From a virus, in IMG/VR virus record IMGVR_UViG_3300046171_000225, positions 99,027 to 163,026 of that record: 64,000 bases of DNA, one strand, 5' to 3'. Numbering within the stretch: the stretch's first letter is position 1; each line of letters starts with the position of its first letter. The notes under the pieces are model-generated. The model saw nothing but the letters and a program-made list of their open reading frames with translations. It was not told the DNA's origin and did not search any database. Shown piece after piece: positions 6,953 to 14,473 of this stretch. Position numbers and translations under genes: made by a program.

Positions 6953-7386
6953 GCGAAGCAAAGTTTCTTTTCGAGGTGGAGCAGGAAGTATCTGATCTCC
7001 CAGAAGGATACTTTCGTTATGCTAGTGAAGCATGGGCTTCTTTCGTGCTTCCAAAGAAACTTCTTCCTCTCATTCAAAAGATGTGTGAGGGGATTGAAGA
7101 ACCAAGGATTACTTATGAGGTCCGGAAAATAAAAGCTGGACAACACTTTAGCCATGGCCGTTGGCACACTGATGGGAAAAAAGAAGGAGACGAGACACAC
7201 CGTCTTCTTACCATCGGAGGAAAACCAACGGAGGGGCATGGTGGAAAGATTCTTCATGCCGGAATGGTATGGGAATACGATGGAGCCTACCGTCATCGGG
7301 CAGTCCCAACAGACAAGGACTGCAAAAGATTCCTACTACGTGTGAGCAGAACGTCTATGCCTTATCGGAACCGTTGGGTCCGGTAG
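6949..7386 (+). CDS. possible 2-oxoglutarate/Fe(II)-type oxygenase-like protein
   Basis: The 145-aa product contains GRWHTDGKKEGDETHRLLTIGG and later VWEYDGAYRHRAVP with RFLLRVSRT. HxD, a distal His and a following Arg in a beta-rich protein fit the facial triad of Fe(II)/2OG oxygenases. The protein is short and the assignment rests on pattern only. It is translationally coupled to the DUF6878 gene. Confidence 0.55.
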   Translation: MSEAKFLFEVEQEVSDLPEGYFRYASEAWASFVLPKKLLPLIQKMCEGIEEPRITYEVRKIKAGQHFSHGRWHTDGKKEGDETHRLLTIGGKPTEGHGGKILHAGMVWEYDGAYRHRAVPTDKDCKRFLLRVSRTSMPYRNRWVR

Positions 7387-7409
7387 GGTATTCTTTCTTT
7401 GTAGAAAGG

Positions 7410-7438
7410 TTGACACCTTCTCCCGATGTGACTACGAC
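7410..7438 (+). promoter_or_regulatory. possible sigma70-like promoter
   Basis: TTGACA (7410-7415), 17 bases, then TACGAC (7433-7438), upstream of the gene at 7459. The -10 match is weak. Confidence 0.35.
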
Positions 7439-7458
7439 ATTTGTAGCCGGGAGGAATC

Positions 7459-7689
7459 ATGGGCTGGTTCGGTTCTGTTAGTGCAATTTTGAACTACCTG
7501 CGGGTTGTCAACGCAGACCGCGACGAGGAAGGAAACTTTCTTATCGCTGGAGAAAACATTTCTACTGGCTTCGGAGGACAAGATGCTGTTGTCTCCGAGA
7601 AGACAGTTTATTTTGTCGATGGCCAAGAAAAGAATCTTGCTCATGGTCTGAACGGCATGAGTCAGGGCCTTGCAGCAAAAGTATTCTGA
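7459..7689 (+). CDS. hypothetical 76-aa protein
   Basis: ATG 7459 follows GGGAGGAATC. The product MGWFGSVSAILNYLRVVNAD continues with a beta-rich middle. No family is recognised. Confidence 0.55.
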   Translation: MGWFGSVSAILNYLRVVNADRDEEGNFLIAGENISTGFGGQDAVVSEKTVYFVDGQEKNLAHGLNGMSQGLAAKVF

Positions 7690-7702
7690 AAGGGGAAAGA
7701 AA

Positions 7703-7960
7703 ATGTTTATTGACCACGAGATTTTTGATGATGGTACAGAGATCGAGCAGCATCGTACAGACGAGCGAGGAGCGATTCTTTGGTCCTTTGCCAACGGAGA
7801 CTATAAGCTCCAGCTTCTAGTCAATGATGAAATGGGGTATAGACTTACCACCAAGGGCTACTGCCGTCGCACCAAAGACCTAGAGCTCTTGAAGGGCGAG
7901 CGCGAGCGTTGGATGGAGTTGGGCAGCACCATCGACCGGTGGGCGGAGAAAACTATTTGA
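7703..7960 (+). CDS. hypothetical 85-aa protein
   Basis: ATG 7703 has AAAGGGGAAAG upstream; earlier in-frame starts lie inside the preceding gene. The protein has a beta-rich start and a basic helical C-terminus (LKGERERWMELG). Function unknown. Confidence 0.6.
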   Translation: MFIDHEIFDDGTEIEQHRTDERGAILWSFANGDYKLQLLVNDEMGYRLTTKGYCRRTKDLELLKGERERWMELGSTIDRWAEKTI

Positions 7961-8000
7961 AGGCCCGACATTCAGCGCCAATTTTTTCACAGGAGGGAAC

Positions 8001-8183
8001 ATGGAAAAGGTTTGGGACTACGAATGTTTTGATGAAACGATTAGCTTCGCAGAAAGTTTGGGTTGGGTTGACCCTCTAGGCGATGATGCTACCCCCAACC
8101 TCATCGACGAAACAGAGGGCGATGCTCTCAATTTTATCCAAGCAAAAGGATATGCTATCCGTGTTGACGGAGAAATCCTATGA
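8001..8183 (+). CDS. acidic 60-aa hypothetical protein
   Basis: GGAGGGAAC precedes ATG 8001. The acidic product overlaps the next gene by 4 bases (ATGA). No family is recognised. Confidence 0.55.
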   Translation: MEKVWDYECFDETISFAESLGWVDPLGDDATPNLIDETEGDALNFIQAKGYAIRVDGEIL

Positions 8184-8353
8184 CGTACAAAGAATTATTT
8201 GAAAGGTTGAAGAATCTTACTCCAACCCAGTTTGAACAAAACGTAACGATCTACGTGGCGGACCTAGACGAGTACCACCCTGCTTGGCAGGTTGGCGTTG
8301 CAGACGAGGAACAATCTGTTCTTGACGAAGACCATATCTTTTTGACAGTCTAA
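8180..8353 (+). CDS. conserved small phage protein (MTYKEL type)
   Basis: The 57-aa product begins MTYKELFERLKNLTPTQFEQ, then NVTIYVADLDEYHP and ends in DEDHIFLTV. I recall this pattern (MTYKELLxxLxxLxxEQL...VTVYxxxxDEYxP) as a common phage small protein of unknown role. It is coupled to the upstream gene by ATGA. Confidence 0.65.
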   Translation: MTYKELFERLKNLTPTQFEQNVTIYVADLDEYHPAWQVGVADEEQSVLDEDHIFLTV

Positions 8354-8370
8354 ACTGACTACGATACATT
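8342..8370 (+). promoter_or_regulatory. sigma70-like promoter
   Basis: TTGACA (8342-8347), 17 bases, TACATT (8365-8370), upstream of the gene at 8395. The -35 overlaps the end of the preceding gene. Confidence 0.5.
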
Positions 8371-8394
8371 ACGAACACAACAGAGGAGAGGACA

Positions 8395-8754
8395 ATGGGT
8401 ATCCGTTCAGAAGTAGCTTTCGCAGCCAAGCCAAACGTAGTAAATAACCTTACGACAGAGTCTCGTGCGACCCTTCTTCGTTACTTTGGAGAGCCTACGG
8501 AAACTACGGACGAAGGAACGCTATGGTTCGTTGAAGGTATTAAGTGGTATAGTACGGCCTATGACGACCTTATTGCGCTCTATAAAGACCTTGGTGAAAA
8601 CCATGCCTTTGATCAAGTTGATTATTTTCTTATTGAAGCCTGCTACGATTATCCCGAACATGGAAGTGAGGCGGATATTGGGGAATGGTACGATAATCCT
8701 TGGGGAGTAACAAAGAATATCAGCGTTAGTGTGGATTTTGAATTGACAGTCTAG
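8395..8754 (+). CDS. conserved phage protein (MGIRSEVAFA type)
   Basis: The 119-aa product starts MGIRSEVAFAAKP and contains LWFVEGIKWYSTAYDDLIALY and a C-terminal DFELTV strand. The opening recalls a common phage hypothetical family (MGYRSEVAxA...). No function is known. GAGGAG precedes ATG 8395. Confidence 0.65.
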   Translation: MGIRSEVAFAAKPNVVNNLTTESRATLLRYFGEPTETTDEGTLWFVEGIKWYSTAYDDLIALYKDLGENHAFDQVDYFLIEACYDYPEHGSEADIGEWYDNPWGVTKNISVSVDFELTV

Positions 8755-8770
8755 CTAAAGGAAAAAAATC

Positions 8771-8977
8771 ATGTTCCCAGAAAATTTCTTTGACAAGGTC
8801 AAGTATTTTGAAGACAACCCCAATAGGTGGAACGGTGGGTCGTCTAGTGAGGTTTACCTCATGCTAGAGGGGTATTGCCAAGACCTATGGGAGATGCACT
8901 ACAAGGGATGGACAAGGGAACACCTCAAGCAGATGATTGTTATCCTTGACGGCGAGATTGATGAAGGCTACGAGTGA
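8771..8977 (+). CDS. hypothetical 68-aa protein
   Basis: The product is rich in aromatic and acidic residues (FFDKVKYFEDNPNRWNGG). It follows AAAGGAAAAA. No family is recognised. Confidence 0.5.
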   Translation: MFPENFFDKVKYFEDNPNRWNGGSSSEVYLMLEGYCQDLWEMHYKGWTREHLKQMIVILDGEIDEGYE

Positions 8978-9004
8978 TAGAGAAATAATTTGTAGGAGCC
9001 AGCC

Positions 9005-9412
9005 ATGGATGAACCAGTAAACCTTGTGACCTTTCCCGAGCCCACAGAGCACCAGACCATGTTGTGGTCCACGGGGGAGAAGAGATACCAACTAAAAGCT
9101 CGTGCCAGCTACCATAGGGGAGCGGCTGTCACGGTAGGCGACCTAAAGGTTCATCCAAACTTCCGAGAAACAGAAAAAGTTTTCACCGAAGGAGTAAAGA
9201 TTCCGGTGACGTGGGAACATATTTCTCGGGCGGTTGAAGAAAAAGAAAAGTGGGAAAGGTTTGAAGAGTATTGTTTGGTCGACAATATTTTTTATATCGG
9301 AGAGGATGGAAAAAAGATAATTGGTACCGTCCAAAGAAATCATCGAAAGACCTACTACCAGCCAGACCGTATGGGCTATCCAGTGGCAGTTCTTACGGAT
9401 GAGGATGAATAA
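9005..9412 (+). CDS. hypothetical 135-aa protein
   Basis: ATG 9005 follows GTAGGAGCC. The protein mixes beta strands with a charged helix (AVEEKEKWERFEEY). It is the last gene before a clear terminator at 9439. Function unknown. Confidence 0.55.
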   Translation: MDEPVNLVTFPEPTEHQTMLWSTGEKRYQLKARASYHRGAAVTVGDLKVHPNFRETEKVFTEGVKIPVTWEHISRAVEEKEKWERFEEYCLVDNIFYIGEDGKKIIGTVQRNHRKTYYQPDRMGYPVAVLTDEDE

Positions 9413-9438
9413 ATCTTTCTCTACAACCAAAAGAAAAT

Positions 9439-9474
9439 AACCCTCTAACCCAGTACGGGAAGGAGGGTTTTTTT
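9439..9474 (+). terminator. rho-independent terminator
   Basis: AACCCTC pairs with GAGGGTT, with an inner CCC/GGG stem, and T7 (9468-9474) follows directly. It ends the unit that includes the 9005 gene. Confidence 0.85.
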
Positions 9475-9533
9475 GTGGACACTCTAAAGACAACGGAATA
9501 GGCCCTTGGTGAACCTCAAATTGGAGTGGCACC

Positions 9534-9761
9534 ATGCAAAGATTGATAGATGCTATTCGGAATGATGAATTGGTTGGCCGTGGTACGTGTAGCTCCATTG
9601 ACGAGTGCTACGACGACATAGACTTGGTTGATTCTCTCAACGAGGAAGACATCACCACACCCGAAGGTGCGGTGAAATGGGCAAGGGAACGAGAAGGTCT
9701 TTGGCAGGAGAAAGGAAGCAACGCTCGTTGGGGCGAAGACAACGATCTTTTCTACTTCTAG
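9534..9761 (+). CDS. conserved small phage protein
   Basis: The 75-aa product contains ELVGRGTCSSIDECYDD and GAVKWAREREGLWQEKG followed by RWGED. I recall these motifs from phage hypothetical proteins of the same length. Role unknown. ATG 9534 has weak upstream pairing (TTGGAGTGG). Confidence 0.65.
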   Translation: MQRLIDAIRNDELVGRGTCSSIDECYDDIDLVDSLNEEDITTPEGAVKWAREREGLWQEKGSNARWGEDNDLFYF

Positions 9762-9783
9762 GAAAATCTTTTTTGGAGGCACC

Positions 9784-10152
9784 ATGGAAAGGAAATCATG
9801 CGAGCAGTGTGGTCAAGTTTACTTCTCCGCCTACGCCAGAAGTACAAGGTGCTACCCTTGCTTCTCCGGCAGGGACTCTCATGCAGTGCAGGCTACCCGC
9901 GCTCTACAAGGATGGGCAACCAACCTTGAGAGAAAGGTCGTCCATCTTGAGTTTCAGATGCGAGCTATGGAACACACGATACACTCTTTGCGTTCGGATG
10001 CCCGCACCAAGACAGGGAAGATGCCAGGAGGAGACCACAAGAAGATTCTTCGCCAGGTCCATCCAGACAGAACGGCGGCTCTCTTGAAGGACGAAGAAAA
10101 ACTACGGTCTGTCTTGACCATGGCTTTCACCCACATCAACGGAAATAGTTGA
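9784..10152 (+). CDS. zinc-ribbon protein with J-domain-like C-terminus
   Basis: This 122-aa protein has CEQC...CYPC at residues 6-41, a likely zinc ribbon. A coiled-coil-like middle follows, then a C-terminal segment ILRQVHPDRTAALLKDEEK. The HPD in a helix-HPDR-helix context recalls a J-domain core (Hsp70 stimulation), seen in several phage small proteins. It lacks a full J-domain, so chaperone activity is unproven. ATG 9784 follows TTGGAGG. Confidence 0.6.
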   Translation: MERKSCEQCGQVYFSAYARSTRCYPCFSGRDSHAVQATRALQGWATNLERKVVHLEFQMRAMEHTIHSLRSDARTKTGKMPGGDHKKILRQVHPDRTAALLKDEEKLRSVLTMAFTHINGNS

Positions 10153-10167
10153 GGAGGAAAAAGAAAA

Positions 10168-10443
10168 ATGATTCCAAAGACGAAAGACGAAATCTATTGG
10201 GCTATCAAAGCAAAATTGGATTCAGCTATGCGCCAGTGGAAGAAGCCAGAGAGCTCCAGCATGGCAGACGTCTTCCTCCACATCCATGCAGCACAGAAGG
10301 CCCTAGCCGAGCATGAGCCCGAGGAACAAGAAAAGGAAAACCCACTAGGGGCATACCCTAGCTACGCTCGGTACACCCACGCTGAATGGTACAGACGCCA
10401 CCAGCACAAGACGGTTGTTGAGGAGGTGAAGGATGAAGCATAA
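10168..10443 (+). CDS. hypothetical 91-aa protein
   Basis: ATG 10168 follows GAGGAGGAAAAAG. The product is helical, with a Pro/Glu-rich middle and ending VVEEVKDEA. It overlaps the next gene. Function unknown. Confidence 0.55.
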   Translation: MIPKTKDEIYWAIKAKLDSAMRQWKKPESSSMADVFLHIHAAQKALAEHEPEEQEKENPLGAYPSYARYTHAEWYRRHQHKTVVEEVKDEA

Positions 10444-10644
10444 GGACCACCACTATTGGGAAGGAGACGGTAAGCCCCAGAGAGAGCGTACCGTCAGTGC
10501 AACCAACATGCCTGACGAGTTCTAGACGCCTACTTGGCTGGTCGTTTCTCGTTCGAGGAAGCCTACGCTCTTTACCCCGGACCAGATATTTATTCCTACG
10601 AAGTGAAAGAAGAAATCGGTGAGGAGGTGAAGAATGAAAAATAA
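10433..10644 (+). CDS. small protein broken by a -1 frame break
   Basis: ATG 10433 (site GAGGAGG) encodes 30 residues to a TAG at 10523-10525. The -1 frame then continues without stops as LDAYLAGRFSFEEAYALYPG and on to TAA at 10642-10644, overlapping the next ATG. One extra C in GTTCTAG would give MPDEFLDAYLAG. A missing base in the assembly is the simplest reading; real frameshifting or decay is possible. Confidence 0.55.
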
Positions 10645-10954
10645 AGAGTGGTGGGAAGAAGAAGACTACAACTGGGAAGAAGACTACAACTGGGGAGGTA
10701 CAGAAGACAACCCGTGGGAGAGAGACCTCGCAAAAAGCCTTCTTGACCGAGCATGGAATTCCAAGGGAATGATAGCAAGTATTATTACCCACCATGGGGT
10801 AGAAGAAAGAACCGTAGTAGGAAGGAATGGATTCTACTCTTGGGGAGAAGAAATTATTCTTACACTGGACAGACCTCTGATGGGAAGGACCAGTAATACC
10901 TACACGGTAGACAGAACCAACGTAGGTAGCGTGAGCTTCCACAAGCCCAAGTGA
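10634..10954 (+). CDS. hypothetical 106-aa protein
   Basis: GAGGAGG lies just upstream of ATG 10634. The N-terminus has a tandem repeat EEDYNW (18-bp unit twice, 10658-10693) rich in Trp and acid. The rest is a predicted alpha/beta domain. A G-rich stretch follows the stop. Function unknown. Confidence 0.55.
   Translation: MKNKEWWEEEDYNWEEDYNWGGTEDNPWERDLAKSLLDRAWNSKGMIASIITHHGVEERTVVGRNGFYSWGEEIILTLDRPLMGRTSNTYTVDRTNVGSVSFHKPK
10658..10693 (+). repeat. 18-bp tandem repeat, two copies
   Basis: GAAGAAGACTACAACTGG occurs at 10658-10675 and again at 10676-10693, in frame within the 10634 gene. Confidence 0.8.
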
Positions 10955-11157
10955 GGGGTGTGGGATGGAGTGGTGGAGAGTGGGTGAATGTGGGGTGAAG
11001 TGGGAAGAAGGGGTAGGTGGGTCTAGTCCAAGAAAAAGAAAAGACGAGGGAGCATAGAAATTAGCTCAACCTCGCCAGAAAGGGAAATGTGTCAGGTACG
11101 GAGTAAATAGTTCTCCGTTGGAGAAAAAGAATATCTTTTCGAGGAGTGGAGGAATAA
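10955..11157 (+). other. intergenic region with G-quadruplex motif and small hairpin
   Basis: The top strand from 10953 to 11022 is almost free of C and rich in G. Runs of 3-4 G at 10982, 10992, 11002, 11010 and 11019, separated by 5-7 bases, satisfy the usual quadruplex rule. Further on, ACGGAG/CTCCGT forms a 6-bp hairpin near 11099-11119. No gene or tRNA is visible. Confidence 0.6.
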
Positions 11158-11388
11158 ATGCTGGTAGAACGAAAAGGAAAGGAATTCGGAGAGAAAATGT
11201 TTCTGGATTGGTTCTTTGAAGGACAAAAAGAAGCTGCTCTAGTAGAAGTTTTCCTCCAGGCACAAAAAGAAACTTCTTCTCTACAGCAGAAAGAAAAGAA
11301 ACCCTTCATTGATGCGTTCGAGAAGGGTTGGGAAGGAGCACGAGCACAGGTCTTCTGCATCTTTCCAGAACCAGCAGGAGAGGCATAG
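11158..11388 (+). CDS. hypothetical 76-aa helical protein
   Basis: GTGGAGGAATAA precedes ATG 11158. The product is mostly helical and charged, with many Lys, Glu and Gln. No family is recognised. Confidence 0.55.
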   Translation: MLVERKGKEFGEKMFLDWFFEGQKEAALVEVFLQAQKETSSLQQKEKKPFIDAFEKGWEGARAQVFCIFPEPAGEA

Positions 11389-11460
11389 ATAATTCTTTGC
11401 TCCCTCTACAGGAATCCGATAGCCATCATGGGCACACACTCTCTCTACACGAGGTGAAAC

Positions 11461-11727
11461 ATGGAAGACGAGAAGAACCTGCTACTGGTCCCCAACTACA
11501 TCATGGAAGGCTACAGAACCTATTTTGATTTGGACGGGAAGCAGAAAATGTTGTCTCACGAGGATGCAATTATCTTTTTCTTGAAGTCCGAAGCCTTTTG
11601 GCTTGGTGTCAACACTCCCGAGCTTCACTCATGGGGGATGCAGCGCAGCGACGGAAAGAGTTTCTTTGCCCTCGTCGTCAAGAACGGCACCATCCCAACC
11701 TACGCAGCCAAGAAGGAGGTAGCATGA
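11461..11727 (+). CDS. hypothetical 88-aa protein
   Basis: ATG 11461 follows GAGGTGAAAC. It contains LLLVPNYIMEGYRTYFDLDG and ends KKEVA. It overlaps the next gene by ATGA. GC content rises sharply from here on. Confidence 0.55.
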   Translation: MEDEKNLLLVPNYIMEGYRTYFDLDGKQKMLSHEDAIIFFLKSEAFWLGVNTPELHSWGMQRSDGKSFFALVVKNGTIPTYAAKKEVA

Positions 11728-12245
11728 GCAGCACTATCCACGCCTTGGAAGACGCGAAGGCCATTGTCCGACAGGCCATCGAAGACCGCAAGAAGGGTGT
11801 GCGCTATGACGAGGCGAAGGTGCGTCGTCTAGAAGCCGCTGCGGAGTGGGTACAAGGAGACAGGTACATTCCCATCGGGTCTAGCCTCATGTTTGAGGGG
11901 GTTGACCTTTGGGAACTGTACTACTGGTACGACGCTGGGCTCTGTTCCGACCTGGCATTACCCGAGGACTACTACGCTGCTCGCGTCCCTTCTGTTGAGG
12001 GGCTTGCGTTCGCTGCTGCAACCATTGTGTTCGCTGACCACGGTGACCTCACTGGGGCTCCTGCTGGGTACAGAGCTAGGTGGACGGGCGGTAGCGATAG
12101 CTGGGACAACCTTGAGTGGACTGGAGTCTTTGTAGATTTGAGCACCGACCGAACCTTCGGAACGTGGACAGTCCGGCAGGTTCAAACTAGCACTGGTCGC
12201 AAGTTTCGTGTCTGGGCGTTTGGGAAGGAAGTACGACGAGGGTGA
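11724..12245 (+). CDS. hypothetical 173-aa protein
   Basis: The start at 11724 overlaps the preceding stop and has AAGGAGG upstream. A helical N-terminus (ALEDAKAIVRQAIEDRKKG) is followed by a Trp/Tyr-rich beta domain. The gene is GC-rich relative to the flanks. Function unknown. Confidence 0.6.
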   Translation: MSSTIHALEDAKAIVRQAIEDRKKGVRYDEAKVRRLEAAAEWVQGDRYIPIGSSLMFEGVDLWELYYWYDAGLCSDLALPEDYYAARVPSVEGLAFAAATIVFADHGDLTGAPAGYRARWTGGSDSWDNLEWTGVFVDLSTDRTFGTWTVRQVQTSTGRKFRVWAFGKEVRRG

Positions 12246-12260
12246 ACAAAAGAATTATTC

Positions 12261-12288
12261 TTGACCTCGCAGATAAAGTGAATACTAG
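12261..12288 (+). promoter_or_regulatory. possible sigma70-like promoter
   Basis: TTGACC (12261-12266), 16 bases, TACTAG (12283-12288), upstream of the 12345/12424 gene. Confidence 0.35.
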
Positions 12289-12344
12289 GAGGGGGCGGGA
12301 AGCTCCCGACAACCAATAGAGCCCGAAGGGGCACGGAGGCCAAC

Positions 12345-12480
12345 ATGGCACGCATGGCACGAGGCATCATGGGATTGCAGGACGGAGAGCGCGTATCGTT
12401 GGAAGGCTGGTCGTCAGCTTTCGATGATGCGAGAGAGGCAGGGCACATCGGGTATAGCTCTGGTGGCTACTCAGATGGTT
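12345..12480 (+). CDS. probable N-terminal part of the DUF932-like gene, out of frame
   Basis: ATG 12345 has a good site (GGAGG 10 bases upstream). It opens a frame (MARMARGIMGLQDGER) different from that of the DUF932-like domain downstream, whose own first ATG (12424) has no site. Either a base is miscalled near 12430-12480 or this is a short leader ORF. The end coordinate is approximate; the frame stays open to 12767 but soon loses sensible composition. Confidence 0.35.
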
Positions 12481-13182
12481 CACCCCAAGACGGTAGACCA
12501 CTTGGTTCGCCAGACCTTCGAGGACGCGACGCGCTACAAAGTCACCAGCGCGGACTACGGTGTCACAGGCCTCAAGGGCAAGTACACCAACGCCTCATGG
12601 TACGGGCAGTGGACCTTGGACCCGAAGGACGACTCGGGCATGGGCATCTCCATCATCGCTCGTATGGGCAAGATGCCGTTGAGCGTTGGCGCAGGGAGCA
12701 GAGTTTTTCTTTGCACCAACGGCATGTTCAATGCCTCCGACGCCCACATGAAGTTTGGGCAGACTAACTCGCTCCAACGATACCTTGCCCCCATCCTCAC
12801 CGAGATGAGCCTGCAGGTTGGACCCATGCACGCTCGACGTGTCGCCATGCGTGAAGCCATGCGTGGTGTGCGAGTGACCGAGGCAGGGGCACAGCGTTGG
12901 TTGGGTGAGCTTGCATGGCAGCGACACATTGACGCCGATGGTCCTGTCATCCTCGATGCCCTTCCAGAGAACAGCATCAAGCGCATCGCGGAGGACGTTG
13001 TTCAGCCCCAGCACGACGCCTTCTTGCTGGAGGACGGCACCCGCAGCTTGGACACCTTGTACCAAGCCTCGAACTACTGGTGCCGCTTCACGCCCCATGG
13101 TCAGCGCATGGAAGCCCTACAGGCCATCGACGCGCACTTCCAACGGCTGGTCGAGGCTCCACCGGAGTACCTGTCAGCCTAG
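12424..13182 (+). CDS. DUF932-like (phage/plasmid-like) protein
   Basis: The 252-aa product follows the pattern of the DUF932 family: HPKTVDHLVR, a GLKGKYTNASWYGQWTL strand pair, GMGISIIARMG, then GSRVFLCTNGMF and a C-terminal LDTLYQASNYWCRF. Members are common in phages and plasmids; function unknown. The gene is GC-rich and ends before a strong terminator. The true start may be at 12345 if a frame error is present. Confidence 0.6.
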   Translation: MMRERQGTSGIALVATQMVHPKTVDHLVRQTFEDATRYKVTSADYGVTGLKGKYTNASWYGQWTLDPKDDSGMGISIIARMGKMPLSVGAGSRVFLCTNGMFNASDAHMKFGQTNSLQRYLAPILTEMSLQVGPMHARRVAMREAMRGVRVTEAGAQRWLGELAWQRHIDADGPVILDALPENSIKRIAEDVVQPQHDAFLLEDGTRSLDTLYQASNYWCRFTPHGQRMEALQAIDAHFQRLVEAPPEYLSA

Positions 13183-13216
13183 TCACCCTCCTGGCGAATC
13201 GTCCTGGCAAAATGAG

Positions 13217-13250
13217 CCCTCACCGTTTCGGCGGTGGGGGTTTTCTTTTT
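13217..13250 (+). terminator. rho-independent terminator
   Basis: CCCTCACC (13217-13224) pairs with GGTGGGGG (13233-13240), followed by TTTTCTTTTT. A near-copy lies at 13563, on the other side of the gene at 13310. Confidence 0.85.
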
Positions 13251-13309
13251 GTTGCACCCCCAAGAAGAACTGACTAGCAGAGCGAAGGAAAAATCCTTTG
13301 GAGGTCATC

Positions 13310-13522
13310 ATGGAGAAGTTCTTGAAGTTCCTTACCACCTGCATGGCCCTCGGCATGTTGCCTTGGGTCGTGGCCAGCCTGCTCAACGTGCTCGTGTTCC
13401 CCCAGTCCAACTGGGCCTGCATGTTCAGCCCCGGAGCCACGACGGCCATCGTCGCCGTTCACTGCATGTGGTGTTGGTGGCTGTTCGGTGTGGTCCACCC
13501 GTACCTCACGACCGAGGACTAG
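13310..13522 (+). CDS. 70-aa membrane protein
   Basis: GGAGG (13300-13304) sets ATG 13310. Two hydrophobic segments (about residues 5-28 and 42-62) carry Cys and Trp (HCMWCWW). The gene stands alone between two near-identical terminators, like a cassette. Confidence 0.6.
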   Translation: MEKFLKFLTTCMALGMLPWVVASLLNVLVFPQSNWACMFSPGATTAIVAVHCMWCWWLFGVVHPYLTTED

Positions 13523-13562
13523 CCCCCGCTGCACGCTGGCCGTTGAGCTCAACTGGCCCAAG

Positions 13563-13595
13563 CCCTCACCAAGCCGTTGGTGGGGGTTTTCTTTT
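13563..13595 (+). terminator. rho-independent terminator (near-copy of the 13217 one)
   Basis: CCCTCACCAA (13563-13572) pairs with TTGGTGGGGG (13577-13586) around GCCG, followed by TTTTCTTTT. Confidence 0.85.
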
Positions 13596-13856
13596 GCCTT
13601 CATCTCGCGGCCTGAAATGGGTCTAGGAGCTCGGGGTACCCCTCCCCCCCCTCTACCCCCTAGAGATAAGTCCCTAGGGCCTCGCCGCGCCCCACACCAC
13701 CTGATACATCCGCGACACCCACAGAAATTTTCCAGATTTAAGCCCTTTAAAAAAACCTACATAAAAGTTGACTTCCCAAATCGGGCATGCTAAAAATACC
13801 CCCAAATAAAATTTCCAGATTTAGGAATATCCCCCTCACTGTCTAAGGAGCTACAA
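13596..13856 (+). promoter_or_regulatory. non-coding regulatory region before the HNH gene
   Basis: No gene is visible. It holds a C-rich tract (13641-13670), the palindrome GGGGTACCCC (13633-13642) and a direct repeat TTTCCAGATTTA (13729-13740 and 13812-13823). A sigma70-like promoter lies between the repeats: TTGACT 13768-13773, 17 bases, TAAAAA 13791-13796. The repeats bracket the promoter and could be operator sites. Confidence 0.5.
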
Positions 13857-14414
13857 ATGCCTAGTTGCGCAAGCTGTGGAACAGAGTTTGAACTAACCAA
13901 GCCTAACAAACGCTTTTGTTCAAAGAGATGTAAGGATAGGGAAAGAAAGAAAAGATATAGACAAACGGCTAGAGGGCGAGAAAAGCACAATCAGTATCGC
14001 GACAGGTATAGAAAATCAGAAAAGGGTCAAGAGAGGGAAAAAGAATACCGCAAGGGGTACGAGAAAAGGCCCCGAGTGAGATTAAGAAAAAATATAAGCA
14101 AAAGCATACGTGATGCACTTAAGGCAGCTAACAACGTCAAAAAATCAAGCATGTTTGAGAAGCTTCCCTACACGCCATTACAATTAAACGAACACCTAGA
14201 GAAGCAGTTTGATGAAAGAATGAGTTGGGACAACTATGGCACCTATTGGCATATAGATCATATAATACCACAAGCTGCGCTTCCTTATGATAGTATGGAA
14301 CACCCTAACTTCGCTAAGTGTTGGGCGCTTGATAATCTCCAGCCCTTGAGTGCTGTTGAGAATATTAAAAAGGGTAGCCTTCATGAGGGCCAGAGGCATT
14401 ATTTCAGTACCTAG
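13857..14414 (+). CDS. HNH homing-type endonuclease
   Basis: The 185-aa protein begins with a zinc-finger-like CASCG...FCSKRCKDRERKKRYR and a very basic helical linker. It ends with an HNH core: WHIDHIIPQAALPY, then CWALDNLQPLSAVENIKKG. This layout is typical of free-standing homing endonucleases in phages. AAGGAG precedes ATG 13857. With the GIY-YIG gene that follows, it sits exactly at the border between accessory and cargo regions. Confidence 0.8.
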   Translation: MPSCASCGTEFELTKPNKRFCSKRCKDRERKKRYRQTARGREKHNQYRDRYRKSEKGQEREKEYRKGYEKRPRVRLRKNISKSIRDALKAANNVKKSSMFEKLPYTPLQLNEHLEKQFDERMSWDNYGTYWHIDHIIPQAALPYDSMEHPNFAKCWALDNLQPLSAVENIKKGSLHEGQRHYFST

Positions 14415-14439
14415 GCCTTAATTAAATCTTCTGTGGAAC

Positions 14440-14468
14440 TTGACACCTAACCCCCTATAGGTTAAGCT
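14440..14468 (+). promoter_or_regulatory. sigma70-like promoter
   Basis: TTGACA (14440-14445), 17 bases, TAAGCT (14463-14468), just upstream of ATG 14474. The spacing to the start codon is very short, so the transcript would be almost leaderless. Confidence 0.35.
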
Positions 14469-14473
14469 ACCCC

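Noticed and set aside
13633-13670. C-rich tract as a quadruplex on the minus strand
   Set aside because: Only three clear C-runs are present unless the long run is split; noted in the region entry but not claimed.
12905-13793. Alternative frames over the GC-rich end of the DUF932-like gene and the gap
   Set aside because: High GC removes stop codons by chance. The products are Pro/Arg/Ser-rich with no ribosome sites, and the true frame is already covered.
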